A stretch of DNA of 64,000 nucleotides from Nonomuraea sp. SYSU D8015 (GCF_008065375.1 NZ_VJYI01000009.1:366951-430950); one strand, 5' to 3'; shown: positions 8,202-16,855, counted from the first letter of the stretch. The notes: generated by a model from the letters alone, not told the origin. A program made the numbers and translations.

Positions 8202-9716
8202 ATGCTCCGAACCCCTGTGCTGATCGCGACCGCGATCGGCGCGTTAGTCGTGACGGCGACCCCTGCCGTCTCATCCGCGCCACCCGCGACGCGTACCGTG
8301 CCTTCGACCGCGTCTTCATCCGCGTCTTCATCCGCGTCTTCCTCGTCCGCGAAACCGCCGTCCGGCGTGGTGGACGCCGTGCAGCGCGATCTCGGCATCA
8401 CCAAGGACCAGGCGATCAACCGCCTGGCGAACGAGGCCCGCGGCAACTCCGCCGCGCCCGGCCTGCGCAAGAGGCTCGGCGACCGCTTCGCCGGGGTCTG
8501 GTACGAGGGCGCCGAGAGCACCTTCGTCGTGGCCAGCGTCGACCCGGCCGACGTGGGCGAGATCACCCGCACGGGCGCCGTGGCCCGCATCGTGCCGCGG
8601 TCGTTCGCCCAGCTCTCCGCCGTCAAGGACAGCCTCGACCGCACCGCGCCGCCCGCCGCCGTCCACAGCTGGGCCATCTCGCCCCAGGACAATGCGGTCG
8701 TCGTCGCGGCGAGCGACCCGGAGGCGGCTCGCTCCTGGATCGCCGCCGGCGGCGTGGACGCGGCGGCCGTGAAGATCGAGCCGTCGGCCGAGCGCCCACG
8801 GCTGTTCTATGACATCCGGGGCGGGGACGCGTACTACACCTCGGAGGGCTACCGCTGCTCGATCGGCTTCGCGGCCAGACGCGGCACCCAGCTCGGCTTC
8901 ACCACCGCCGGCCACTGCGGCGGCACGGGCGTGACCACGACCGGCTACAACCGCGTGGCACAGGGCACCGTCCAGATCTCGTCGTTCCCCGGCAATGACT
9001 ACGCGTGGGTCGCCACCAACTCCCAGTGGACCGCCCCCGGCGTCGTGAACGGCTACAGCGCCGGAATCCTCCCGGTACGCGGCGCGACCGTCACCCAGCC
9101 CCAGGGCTCGGTGTGCCGCTCCGGCTCGACCACGCAGTGGCACTGCGGCACCGTCACCGCGCTGAACGCCACCGTCAACTACCCGGAGGGCACGGTGACG
9201 GGCCTGACGCGAACCACGGTGTGCGCCGAGGGCGGCGACTCGGGCGGCTCGTTCATCTCGAGCGACCAGGCCCAGGGCATGACCTCAGGCGGCTCGGGCA
9301 ACTGCACCGTCGGCGGCACCACGTACTTCCAGCCCGTCGGCGAGATCCTCTCGACAGGCGGCCTGACCCTGGTCACGGCAGGCGGCACCGACCCACCGCC
9401 GACCGGCTGCCAGAGCTACGAGGAGACGTACAACGGCTCGCTGACCTCGAACGCCAGTGCGTACCAGCCGAACGGCAGCTACTACCAGGCGACGGTTTCC
9501 GGCACGCACGCGGCCTGCCTGGACGGCCCCGCGGGCGCGGACTTCGACGTCTACCTGCAGAAGTGGAACGGCTCATCCTGGTCCGTGGTGGCCCGGGGCG
9601 ACAGCCCGAACCCCGACGAAACGATCAGCTACAACGGCACCGCCGGGTACTACCGGTACCGGGTGCACGCGTACAGCGGGTCGGGCTCGTACACGCTGGG
9701 CCTGAACCGCCCATGA
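8202..9716 (+). CDS. secreted S1-family serine protease with prodomain and C-terminal beta-sandwich (PPC-like) domain
   Basis: A 504-aa preproenzyme. A signal peptide (residues 1-26, ending PAVSSA) is followed by a Ser/Ala-rich linker encoded by 12-bp tandem repeats, an alpha-lytic/streptogrisin-type prodomain (about 50-195), and a chymotrypsin-fold catalytic domain. The triad is visible: His238 in TTAGHC, Asp266 in GNDYAW, and Ser347 in GGDSGGS. Cysteines flank the catalytic motifs as in streptogrisins. After a PPPTGC linker (about 400), a 100-residue domain with FDVYLQKWNGSSW and YYRYRVHAYSGSGSY resembles the pre-peptidase C-terminal (PPC) fold. The start has GAGGAG at 8188-8193. Likely an extracellular protease, autoprocessed after export. 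Confidence 0.9.
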   Translation: MLRTPVLIATAIGALVVTATPAVSSAPPATRTVPSTASSSASSSASSSSAKPPSGVVDAVQRDLGITKDQAINRLANEARGNSAAPGLRKRLGDRFAGVWYEGAESTFVVASVDPADVGEITRTGAVARIVPRSFAQLSAVKDSLDRTAPPAAVHSWAISPQDNAVVVAASDPEAARSWIAAGGVDAAAVKIEPSAERPRLFYDIRGGDAYYTSEGYRCSIGFAARRGTQLGFTTAGHCGGTGVTTTGYNRVAQGTVQISSFPGNDYAWVATNSQWTAPGVVNGYSAGILPVRGATVTQPQGSVCRSGSTTQWHCGTVTALNATVNYPEGTVTGLTRTTVCAEGGDSGGSFISSDQAQGMTSGGSGNCTVGGTTYFQPVGEILSTGGLTLVTAGGTDPPPTGCQSYEETYNGSLTSNASAYQPNGSYYQATVSGTHAACLDGPAGADFDVYLQKWNGSSWSVVARGDSPNPDETISYNGTAGYYRYRVHAYSGSGSYTLGLNRP

Positions 9717-9730
9717 CGATCCCCGCAGGC

Positions 9731-9806
9731 GGCGCCTGACGAAGCAACGAGACCGGCGCCTGACGATGCACGAGACCAGGCCGGGACGCCCTCAGCGCCC
9801 CGGCCT
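9731..9806 (+). terminator. tandem 24-bp repeat followed by hairpin terminator after the protease gene
   Basis: Two nearly identical units of about 24 bp (9731-9754 and 9755-9777, both beginning GGCGCCTGACGA and ending ACGAGACC) precede an inverted repeat, AGGCCGGG (9778-9785) and CCCGGCCT (9799-9806), with a 13-nt loop. The hairpin is placed to terminate the protease transcript. There is no T-run, which is usual in high-GC actinobacteria. Confidence 0.55.
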
Positions 9807-10077
9807 CACGAATGCTCATATCGCCCCCGCCCCGCCGCCCCTCCTCCCCACAGAGCAAATCCACCGCCCCCCACCACACCTGTTTTCCCCTGGCAGGGGG
9901 CCGATGGATATGATCGACTCAGGCTCCAACAACGCCGCAAAGCATGGAATGATGTCCGCGGAGACCCGTCTCCCGCTCGGCGGCACGCACTACCGGATCC
10001 GATGCTCTAGCCTTAGCCATGCATGAGGCGTGGCAAGACCTGCTGGAGCCGCGCCGCATGTCAGACAACTGAATCCA

Positions 10078-10151
10078 GGGGCGGTAGCTCAGCCGGTCAG
10101 AGCATCGGACTCATAATCCGTGGGTCGTGGGTTCAAGTCCCACCCGCCCTA
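10078..10151 (+). tRNA. tRNA-Met (anticodon CAT)
   Basis: A 74-nt cloverleaf. Acceptor stem GGGGCGG (10078-10084) pairs with CCGCCCT (10144-10150), with a G-U at the end, plus discriminator A (10151). The D-arm is the typical GTAGCTCAG...GTCAGAGC. The anticodon loop CTCATAA has CAT at 10112-10114. The T-arm is GTGGG-TTCAAGT-CCCAC (10127-10143). CCA is not encoded. CAT could be elongator Met or tRNA-Ile2 (modified C34); elongator Met is more likely from the body sequence. The 3' part, from the anticodon stem onward, is the integration target: it is duplicated at 54834. Confidence 0.9.
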
Positions 10152-10154
10152 CTC
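10108..10154 (+). repeat. attL: 47-bp direct repeat in the 3' half of the tRNA-Met gene
   Basis: The 47 bp from the anticodon stem to three bases past the tRNA (starting GACTCATAATCC, ending CCGCCCTACTC) recur without a mismatch at 54834-54880. The bases on either side differ. Here the repeat completes an intact tRNA, so this is the copy that keeps the gene functional: the attL-type junction of a tRNA-targeting integrative element. Confidence 0.88.
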
Positions 10155-10465
10155 ACCAACACCGCGTTCGACCTGGGGTTTCTCGGTTCTCGCCGGCCTC
10201 GGAGCTCGTTTTTGATCATGGTTGGTTGCTCGCTGATTGCTCGGCGGCGCGGGTTGTGCAACCCGGTAGATCATTTAGACCGCTGTCGTCACGACAGACC
10301 TCAGCGGCCATCAAGAGAAGATCAAGCCGGAACGCCTGCACGGCCCGCTCCCCCAAACCACAGCACCGGTGTGGTCAACTGCTGGTTCCTGAGCATGTTC
10401 CCCCCGCCCTCGCCTTGTGACCGAGCAGACTTTTCATCCGCTGGTCTCTCTCCCCAGAAAGACGA
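10152..10465. other. gap between tRNA and integrase remnant, no gene seen
   Basis: About 310 bp holding the last three bases of the att repeat and then AT-richer sequence without a convincing coding frame. It may contain integrase arm-binding sites, but I could not pick out repeats with confidence. Confidence 0.4.
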
Positions 10466-10489
10466 GGCCCGCAGCTCGCGCTGCGGGCC
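10466..10489. terminator. 10-bp stem hairpin at the 3' side of the integrase remnant
   Basis: Perfect inverted repeat GGCCCGCAGC (10466-10475) and GCTGCGGGCC (10480-10489) with a TCGC tetraloop. It lies 20 bp beyond the integrase stop and between it and the tRNA, so it could stop transcripts in either direction. High-GC, intrinsic-like, no T-run. Confidence 0.65.
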
Positions 10490-10509
10490 CCATGTGGACT
10501 ACTGAATGC

Positions 10510-12063
10510 TCAGACGCGAGCAGGCAAAGTGATCAAGCGAGCGTGACCGGTGTCCGGCACGGCGCTGATGAGCGCGGCGGTGGACTCGGCCGCCGCGCAG
10601 GCCACCTCCGGATAGACGCTGGTGTAGGTGTCACGCGTGAACGCGGAGGAGACATGCCCGAGCGTCTCCTGCACGACCTTCAGGTCGACTCCGTCAGTGA
10701 CGCAGCCCCATGCCGGAGGTCGTGCAGCCGCACCGGCGGTAGACCCGCCTCGTAAGACAGCAGGTAGGACTGATCGCTGACGTGCTGCGGATGAAGCGGG
10801 CGGCCGATCTCGTCGGTGAAGACGAAGCCGCTGTCCTGCCATACCTCCCCTGCGGCCAGCCGCTCGGCGGCCTGCGCCTTACGGTGACCGCGCAGTGCGG
10901 TGACGGTGTCGGCGTCCAGGGCGATAGTCCGATCGCTGGCCTCGGTCTTGGGCTTGCCCTGGATGGTCTCCCAACCCAGCTGAGTGATCTGCCAGTGCAC
11001 CCCCGCCGTCCCGGCGTTCAGGTCGATGTCCTTCCACCGCAACCCCACCGCCTCGCCCCGGCGCAGCCCCCGTAGAGCGATCAACCGATACAACACCGCC
11101 AGCCGATGACCGGCCGCCTGGGCGAGGAAGGCCGAGGTGTGTGCCGGGGTCCACACCATGACGGGTGAGGGCCGCGGGGTGGAGATGTAAACGTTGATCG
11201 GGTTGACCCGGCCGCCGCGTCGCTGCTGTTCGGCGGCCAGCCGTTGATGCAGATCCTGGTTCCAGGCGGCGACCCGCTCGTCGGTCCACACCAGCGCCTT
11301 TGTCCGCATCCGGCAATTCGACCACCGCGGCGGGGTTGAAATCGATCAGCCGGTCCTGCTTGATCGCGATGTTCAGCGCATGCCGCAGGGTCGCACGGAT
11401 GCGGTGCATGGTGCTCGGCCCGACCGGCCGCCGGTACCGCACCTTGGCCCGCTCGTCAGGATCGTCGCTGGCGCGGGCGGTGACGATGACATCGTTGAAC
11501 TCCTCGATCGCGTCGAACATGCCCGCGATGTCAGAGACCCGCAGCCGGTCCAGCCGGATGTCACCCAGGTAGGGAGTGAAGTACAGCCGGATGTGCGCCT
11601 CATAGGAGCGGCGCGTGGTCTGATCGATCTTCCGCTTGCGGCGCAGGAACTCGGCCATCCACTCCGCGACCGTCACGGCCGGGTTCAGATCCTGATGGGT
11701 ACGGACCTTGCGCCGCACCTCCTCCACCGGCGGGAGCACTTTGGTGTCCTTGAGGACGGCCAGCATCAGGTCGGTGATCTTCCGCCGGACATGCGGATCC
11801 TCATCCAGCGCCAGCAGCGCGCAGGCGTGCTCCAGCTCCGCCTCCACCTCCTCCACCGCAGCGAAGCCTTGGCGGCGCAGCGGGTTGCGCCGCCGCCCGT
11901 CCGCGTGCGCGGGCAGCTCCTGCTGGTAAGCCCACGTGCCGTGCGTGGGACTCCACCGCTCCCCCTTCCCTCCAGGGCGGCGTAGCTTCGGGCAGCTCTT
12001 GCCGAGCTTCTTCCCGCTCGCCACATCCCGACAGGAACAGGTCTTGTACATGGTGCCGTTCAT
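10510..12063 (-). pseudogene. int: tyrosine recombinase/integrase, two frameshifts
   Basis: Reading from ATG 12063: a Cys-containing N-terminal segment (MYKTCSCRDVASGKKLGK, KLRRPGGKGERWSPTHGTW), an SAM-like core-binding domain (VAEWMAEFLRRKRKIDQTTRRS), then a catalytic domain. The frame breaks near 11310 (between VVELPDAD and TKALVWTDERV) and again near 10695, just after HDLRHGAASL, where several bases seem lost before GVDLKVVQETLGH. Catalytic residues survive across frames: Arg in ALRGLRRGEA, HxxR in LHDLRHG, Tyr in FTRDTYTSV. The product would be nonfunctional. Its architecture closely resembles the intact integrase at 54875-56599, consistent with both using the same tRNA site. Confidence 0.85.
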
Positions 12064-12715
12064 CGTCGTGGCTAGCCTTTCTCGTCGAGCTGCGCCTCTG
12101 TCCATCGCCCGCCACCCACAAGACGCCCCAACGGGCGTGCTGTGAGGCCGGGCGGCCGTATCGACGCCCACCTTCATGGCACCCGTCAAGCGATATCCCC
12201 TGGTCACGACTGCCGCGCCGGGCGGAAGCCAACCTGCTCCTGTCACCCTTGTAAATACCGGCTCAGAGTCCAGAGTTGAGACAACGCGACGAACCAAGAC
12301 TTGGGCAAATGAACGCCCACGCAAAGTAAGTACGGCAGTCAGGACACAGTTCCTGATCGCCTCGACAACACAGCACCGTGAGAGAACTTGAGGACGAAGA
12401 CGGGAATACACACGAAAGGGGGCCCGCGGACGTTCACAGCACACCAGTATCGTGCTCAGCACCAATGCATGCATTCCGTCCTGCTGGTAGCCCCACTAGC
12501 GGCAGCGCAGACAGCCCGGCCAATGCTGACCGGCGCAGCCGTGCTCGCAGATGAGATCACCGCGTGACCGAGCCACACCCCGCATCTATCCCATGTCGTC
12601 CCAGCGCACAGGCGCGGCGGGAGTTTCTGAGGCTGAGGCGGAGAAACGCAGCCCCGCAGGATCCGAACCAGCAGCTATCGGATTAGGACGCGGCTCCTGG
12701 GGGACACCGTACCTC
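12064..12715. other. integrase upstream region, no confident gene
   Basis: About 650 bp, noticeably less GC-rich than its surroundings. Short frames exist on both strands, but none shows codon bias or a recognisable domain. An excisionase or regulator would be expected here in an active element; none was recognised. Confidence 0.4.
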
Positions 12716-13021
12716 TCATGTCTTTCCTTTCGAGCGGTGTCGTCCTGCTTCGATGGAAAGGACCTGTCCTCCGTCTCCGTCTACCCGGTCTGCCTCTCGC
12801 TGTTTGACGAGACGCTGTAACTTGCCTTCCACGCCACGGACAGCCTGGCGCCAACGGTTCTGCTCTCGGTAGAGCCTCTGCATGGGTTCAGGGTCCCATT
12901 TGGCCAACCGCATGAGATCTTCGCCGAATTCCTCGAGAAGACGTGTGATTTCGTCGACCCCTGCTTGCCGATAGGCCATTTCGGAGCTGATCTCATCATT
13001 GATGTGCACCCTCCGCGCCAC
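12716..13021 (-). CDS. hypothetical helical protein at the left edge of the catabolic module
   Basis: A 101-aa frame from GTG 13021 with charged amphipathic helices: YRQAGVDEITRLLEEFGEDL followed by LYREQNRWRQAVRGVEGKLQ. No family recognised. Its first codons overlap the end of the truncated deazaflavin oxidoreductase fragment, so it probably arrived with the rearrangement that cut that gene. It may itself be a fragment, since the beginning coincides with the junction. Codon pattern supports coding from about 12990 to 12800. Confidence 0.4.
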   Translation of the reverse strand: MARRVHINDEISSEMAYRQAGVDEITRLLEEFGEDLMRLAKWDPEPMQRLYREQNRWRQAVRGVEGKLQRLVKQREADRVDGDGGQVLSIEAGRHRSKGKT

Positions 13022-13097
13022 CGGTGCGCTCGTAGAGCTCCACCTGCAGGGCGACCCAGCCGGCCGGGCTCGGTTCGTACTGGCCGGTCATGGGCAT
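12996..13097 (-). pseudogene. deazaflavin (F420)-dependent nitroreductase-like protein, N-terminal fragment
   Basis: Only 33 codons: MPMTGQYEPSPAGWVALQVE followed by LYERTGGAEG, then AHQ and stop. The beginning is typical of the actinobacterial Ddn-like deazaflavin-dependent oxidoreductases (about 140 aa), which start with MPLTGxYEPS...W..xQVxxYExSGGxEG. Homology stops at the GAEG position. It was the last gene of the P450 operon: AAGGAG precedes its ATG, and it overlaps the end of the ferredoxin reductase. The truncation marks the left breakpoint of the catabolic module. Confidence 0.6.
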
Positions 13098-14362
13098 TGC
13101 GACTCCTTCAGGTCGGCGGACCGTGCGATGGCGAAGTGTTCTTTCAGTGACATATCGGTGTCCGTGGCCGTCGTCCGTGGCAGGGAGATGCCCTCGCTGA
13201 GGGCCCGGCGCATCGCGAGGAAGTCGGCGGGGCTGTTGACGCATTCGGCGGCGACCAGCTGCGCGCCGCGGTAGCGCAGCGCCGTGTGCTGTCCCGGGCG
13301 GCGGCCGGGGCGGAGGACGATCTCGTCGTCCGGGCGGGCCAGTCCGGCGATCTGCAGCTTGAGCTTTCCTTGGTCGGACCAGAACCAGGGGACGCCGCGG
13401 TAGGGGCGGTCCAGTCCGGCCAGCGTGGCGGCGGCCGAGGTGGCCTGCTCGACGGCGTTGTCGACGCTCTCCAGCCGCAGCCGTGGAGCGTCGTGCGACC
13501 AGGGGGACGGGTCGGGGAGGTTCGCGCAGTCGCCTATGGCGATGGTGTGGCCGTCGGAGGCCAGGGAGCGGGCGTCCACAACGATGCCGTCGTCGCAGCG
13601 CAGCCCGGCGGCGCGCGCCAGTTCGTCGCGGGGCTGGGCGCCCACGCCGACCACGACGAGGTCCGCGGGCAGTTCCTCGCCATCGTCCAGTTCCACCGCG
13701 GCGACCGCCCCGTCCGTGCCGCGCAGGCGGACGGGGCGCAGCCCAGTGCGGACCTGTATGCCGGCGGTGCGGTGCGCGGTCGCGACGATGTCGGCCGTGG
13801 CCGTGCTGACGACGCGGTTCATTAGGGCGGGCGCGGCTTCGACCACGGTCGCCGGGATGCCGGCCGCGGCGGTGGTGGCGGCCACCTCCAGGCCGATGAA
13901 GCCGCCGCCGATGACGACCACGGCGGTAGCGGTGGCCAGGCGCCCGGCGAGGGCCTGTGCGTCGCGGACGTCGCGGAGCGACAGCACGCCGTCGAGGCCC
14001 GCGCCCTCGATCGGCAGGCGGCGGGGGCGCGCGCCGGTGGCCAGCACCAGCCGGTCGAACCTCCAGCGGTGGCCGGTGGCGGAGGTGGCCATGCCCGTGC
14101 CGTCGCCGGCGAGGTCGATCCGGTCGATGTGCTCCCCGGTCACCAGATCGATGCGTTTGTCCGCGTAGAAGGCGGCGCTGCGCAGCGCGAGTGATGCGAG
14201 CGGGGCCTCGCCTTTGAGGAACGCCTTCGACAGCGGGGGCCGAGCGTAGGGGGCGTGCGGTTCCTGGCCGACGAGGGTGATAGGGCCTTCCCAGCCCAGG
14301 TCCCGGGCGCTGCCGGCGAGTTGCACGCCGGCTTGGCCGGCGCCCACGATGAGCAGGTTCAC
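13088..14362 (-). CDS. FAD-dependent ferredoxin reductase (P450 redox partner)
   Basis: A 424-aa flavoprotein of the putidaredoxin-reductase type. The FAD-binding dinucleotide motif GAGQAGVQLAG is at residue about 7, ATGARPRRLPI follows the FAD domain, the second (NADH) motif is VVVIGGGFIGLEVA near residue 140, and GHTIAIGDCAN is the C-terminal FAD contact. It passes electrons from NAD(P)H to the adjacent [2Fe-2S] ferredoxin and then the P450. GTG 14362 overlaps the ferredoxin TGA (GTGA), so translation is coupled. All three redox-chain genes are contiguous, strong evidence that they form a dedicated class I P450 system. Confidence 0.9.
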   Translation of the reverse strand: MNLLIVGAGQAGVQLAGSARDLGWEGPITLVGQEPHAPYARPPLSKAFLKGEAPLASLALRSAAFYADKRIDLVTGEHIDRIDLAGDGTGMATSATGHRWRFDRLVLATGARPRRLPIEGAGLDGVLSLRDVRDAQALAGRLATATAVVVIGGGFIGLEVAATTAAAGIPATVVEAAPALMNRVVSTATADIVATAHRTAGIQVRTGLRPVRLRGTDGAVAAVELDDGEELPADLVVVGVGAQPRDELARAAGLRCDDGIVVDARSLASDGHTIAIGDCANLPDPSPWSHDAPRLRLESVDNAVEQATSAAATLAGLDRPYRGVPWFWSDQGKLKLQIAGLARPDDEIVLRPGRRPGQHTALRYRGAQLVAAECVNSPADFLAMRRALSEGISLPRTTATDTDMSLKEHFAIARSADLKESQCP

Positions 14363-14679
14363 AGCTGGGTTTCCGGGATGGTCACGTGGACCTCGTGGCC
14401 CTCGCGCAGGATGAGCTGGCAGGACAGGCGGGAGTTGTCCTGGCGTTCGGTGGCGGCGCAGTCGAGCATCTCGTCCTCGTCGTCGCCGACGGGGGCGAAG
14501 TCGTCCGCGTTCTCCTCGGCCAGGAAGACGTGGCAGGTCGCGCACGACAGCGAGCCGCCGCACTGCCCGACGATGCCAGAGACGCCATTGCGGACGGCGG
14601 TCTGCATGACCGAGTCACCGGCGGCCGCTTCGATCACGTCCTGGCGGCCGTCGGGCTGGGTGTAGAACACTTTCGGCAA
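14359..14679 (-). CDS. [2Fe-2S] ferredoxin, putidaredoxin type
   Basis: A 106-aa vertebrate/putidaredoxin-type [2Fe-2S] ferredoxin. Cluster ligands are visible in GQCGGSLSCATCHVF plus a fourth Cys near residue 86 (LSCQLIL). The acidic patch EENADDF and DEDEMLDCAA is typical of partner-docking surfaces. TTG 14679 is chosen because AAGGA lies 8-9 nt upstream and it gives the standard family length; the upstream GTG would add an atypical extension. It sits between the P450 and its reductase and shuttles single electrons between them. Confidence 0.9.
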   Translation of the reverse strand: MPKVFYTQPDGRQDVIEAAAGDSVMQTAVRNGVSGIVGQCGGSLSCATCHVFLAEENADDFAPVGDDEDEMLDCAATERQDNSRLSCQLILREGHEVHVTIPETQL

Positions 14680-14696
14680 TGCGCTGTTCCTTGCGT

Positions 14697-15914
14697 TCAC
14701 CAGGTGACGGGCAGGTCGGTCATCGGCTGGGTCAGCACGTCGTGGCGGACCACGGGCTCGCCCGCCAGCCGCAGTTGTGGCAGCCGCTTGAAGATCTCGG
14801 CCAGCCCGACCTGCAGCTCCATGCGGGCCAGCGGCGCGCCAAGGCAGTGGTGCATGCCGTAGCTGAGCATCAGGTGCGGGTTGTCGGTCCTGGTGATGTC
14901 GAAGCGGCCCGGGTCCGGTACGACGTCGGGGTCGTGGTTGGCGGCGCCCGGGTCCAGGCTGACCGCTTCCCCGGCGGCGATCAGCTGCCCGTCGATGACC
15001 ACGTCCTCGGTCGCGACGAACGGCACCAGGCCGCCTCCGCCTCCTACGGGGCCGCCCATCATGAAGTTGCCGTGGCGCAGCACCTCTTCGGCGGCCGTGG
15101 GTGCCAGGCCGTCGGGGTCGGTCAGGAACAGCTCCCGTTGCTCGTCGGAGCGCAGCAGCGACAGCACGCCGGTGGTCAGGAAGTTGGCGGTGTTGTCGAA
15201 GCCCCCGACGATGAGCAGGAACGCGATGGGCAAGATCTCGGCGTCGGTGAGCGTCTCGTCGCGCTCGTGGGCGTGGGCCAGGGAGCTGAGCAGGTCGTCG
15301 CGGGGTTCGGCCCGCCGCTTGGCAATCAGGCCGGTCATGTACGCGGCCAGCTCGCCCATGTCGGCGGCGATCTCCTGCTCGGACTTCCCGGCCACCGACA
15401 GGGTGGAGGAGCTCCACCGCTCGAACTTCTCCCGATCCGACGAGGGCACGCCCAGCAGCGAGCTGAGCATCTCGATGGGCAGCGGTACCGCGTACTCGGC
15501 GACGAGGTTACGCACGCCGCCCCGCGCGATCATGCCGTCGATCAGCTCGCCTGCGAAAGCGACCGCCGAGTCGCGCATGTCGCGCACGCGCCGCGGCGAG
15601 ATCGCCTTCTGCACCAGCCTGCGCAGCCTGGTGTGCTGGGGTGGGTCCTCGAACTGCAGCGTCGTGCGCAGGAAGTCGGGGAAGGGCACGAAGAACGGCA
15701 CCTCCCGCTCCCCCGTGCGGAACGGTTCCCGGACGAAGCGCCGGTCGCTGAGGATCTGCCGGGCCGCCCGGTTGCGGTGCACGATCCAGACGTCGCCGCC
15801 GTACGGCATGGTGACCTTGGTCATGGGGCGGTCGGCCATGAGGCGCCGCAGGTGTTCCACGGCCTCGGCCGGGGGCCGGGGCGCGAAGGGGAACTCGATG
15901 TGGGTGGTCATCAT
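14697..15914 (-). CDS. cytochrome P450 with Asn in place of the conserved I-helix Thr
   Basis: A 405-aa bacterial P450. ExxR is Glu277-Arg280, and the haem-ligand loop SYGMHHCLG has Cys357. The I-helix reads LLIVGGFDNTANFL: compared with the P450cam I-helix as I recall it (GGLDT), the acidic residue is Asp240 and the position of the proton-relay Thr is Asn241. The same Thr-to-Asn swap is known from P450cin (CYP176A), which hydroxylates 1,8-cineole. A Gly-rich segment, GGPVGGGGG (about 287-295), before the beta-sheet region is unusual. Probably introduces a hydroxyl group on a hydrophobic ring substrate. ATG 15911 is an equally good start, since GGAGAG directly abuts ATG 15914. Confidence 0.92.
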   Translation of the reverse strand: MMTTHIEFPFAPRPPAEAVEHLRRLMADRPMTKVTMPYGGDVWIVHRNRAARQILSDRRFVREPFRTGEREVPFFVPFPDFLRTTLQFEDPPQHTRLRRLVQKAISPRRVRDMRDSAVAFAGELIDGMIARGGVRNLVAEYAVPLPIEMLSSLLGVPSSDREKFERWSSSTLSVAGKSEQEIAADMGELAAYMTGLIAKRRAEPRDDLLSSLAHAHERDETLTDAEILPIAFLLIVGGFDNTANFLTTGVLSLLRSDEQRELFLTDPDGLAPTAAEEVLRHGNFMMGGPVGGGGGLVPFVATEDVVIDGQLIAAGEAVSLDPGAANHDPDVVPDPGRFDITRTDNPHLMLSYGMHHCLGAPLARMELQVGLAEIFKRLPQLRLAGEPVVRHDVLTQPMTDLPVTW

Positions 15915-15928
15915 CTCTCCGTCGGAAT

Positions 15929-16855
15929 TCAGGCAGAATGGGGCTGTGGTGCGGTGACGGTCTCCGGGCGCGCCTCGGGGGTGAGGGCCATGATGTCGTC
16001 GAACCTTTCGGCCACCGTCTCGATGGTCAGGCCGGGCTCGTGGATGCCCTCGGTGGTGACGACGGCGAGCCGGTTGACGGTGCCGCCCGCGGCGTTGAAG
16101 ACCTCGCCGCTCACCCGGCAGGAGGGGTGGGTGAGGTAGGCGGCCACGGGGGCCACGTGCTCGGGCAGGAGCTGGGTGCGCAGGTACTGCATGACGTCGG
16201 GAGACAGCGAGTCGGCCGAGTTCTCGGCCATGCGGGTGCCGGCTCCGGGCGCCAGGGCGTTGACCAGCACGCCGTGCGGGGCGCCCTCGATGGCGAGGTT
16301 GCGGGTGAGGGCGAAGACGGCCCCCTTGGAGCTGCCGTAGTGGGTCATCAGCGGGTTGCCGAGCATCGCGGCGGAGACCGTGTTGACCACCCGGCCGGTG
16401 CCGGAGGCGATCAGGTGCGGCCAGGCGGCGCGGCAGAGGTACAGCGAGCCGAAGAAGTGCACGTCGAGGTGGCGCCGGTACTCCTCGATCGGGATCTCGT
16501 CGAAGTGCCCGGTCCGGACGATGCCGGCGTTGTTCACCACCGCGTCGAGCCGGCCGTACGCGGCCAGGGCGGCTTCGACCACGGCGGCGGCGCCGTCCTC
16601 GGTGGCGACGTCGGCGCGGCAGGCGACGGCCCGCCCGCCGGCGGCGCGGATCTCGGCGGCGACGTCGGCGGCCGGGTCGTCGCCCTGCACGCCGGAGCCG
16701 TCCACGCGGGCGCCGAGGTCGGCGACGACGACGGCGGCGCCGCGGGCGGCCAGCAGCAGGGCGTGCGCCCGGCCGATGCCGCGCCCCGCGCCGGTCACGA
16801 CGACGACGCGGTCATGGAAGGAAAGCAGGTCCACAGTGGATCCCTTCTCGGTCAT
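15929..16855 (-). CDS. SDR, MFE-2/HSD17B4-like 3-hydroxyacyl-CoA dehydrogenase type
   Basis: A 308-aa short-chain dehydrogenase. The NAD-binding TGAGRGIG is at residues 21-28, the NNAG motif at about 108, and the Ser-Tyr-Lys site around SAAMLGNPLMTHYGSSKG. The stretch GRAHALLLAARGAAVVVADL and the C-terminal extension (VFNAAGGTVNRLAVV and onward) resemble the dehydrogenase unit of peroxisomal multifunctional enzyme 2 (HSD17B4), so the substrate may be a 3-hydroxyacyl-CoA rather than a simple alcohol. ATG 16855 overlaps the TGA of the SMP-30 gene (ATGA); GTG 16833 is an alternative. It lies 15 bp before the P450. Confidence 0.85.
   Translation of the reverse strand: MTEKGSTVDLLSFHDRVVVVTGAGRGIGRAHALLLAARGAAVVVADLGARVDGSGVQGDDPAADVAAEIRAAGGRAVACRADVATEDGAAAVVEAALAAYGRLDAVVNNAGIVRTGHFDEIPIEEYRRHLDVHFFGSLYLCRAAWPHLIASGTGRVVNTVSAAMLGNPLMTHYGSSKGAVFALTRNLAIEGAPHGVLVNALAPGAGTRMAENSADSLSPDVMQYLRTQLLPEHVAPVAAYLTHPSCRVSGEVFNAAGGTVNRLAVVTTEGIHEPGLTIETVAERFDDIMALTPEARPETVTAPQPHSA

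Noticed and set aside
12551..12820. 89-codon plus-strand frame upstream of the integrase remnant
   Set aside because: No domain, no ribosome site and no codon bias; it overlaps the better-supported minus-strand hypothetical gene.
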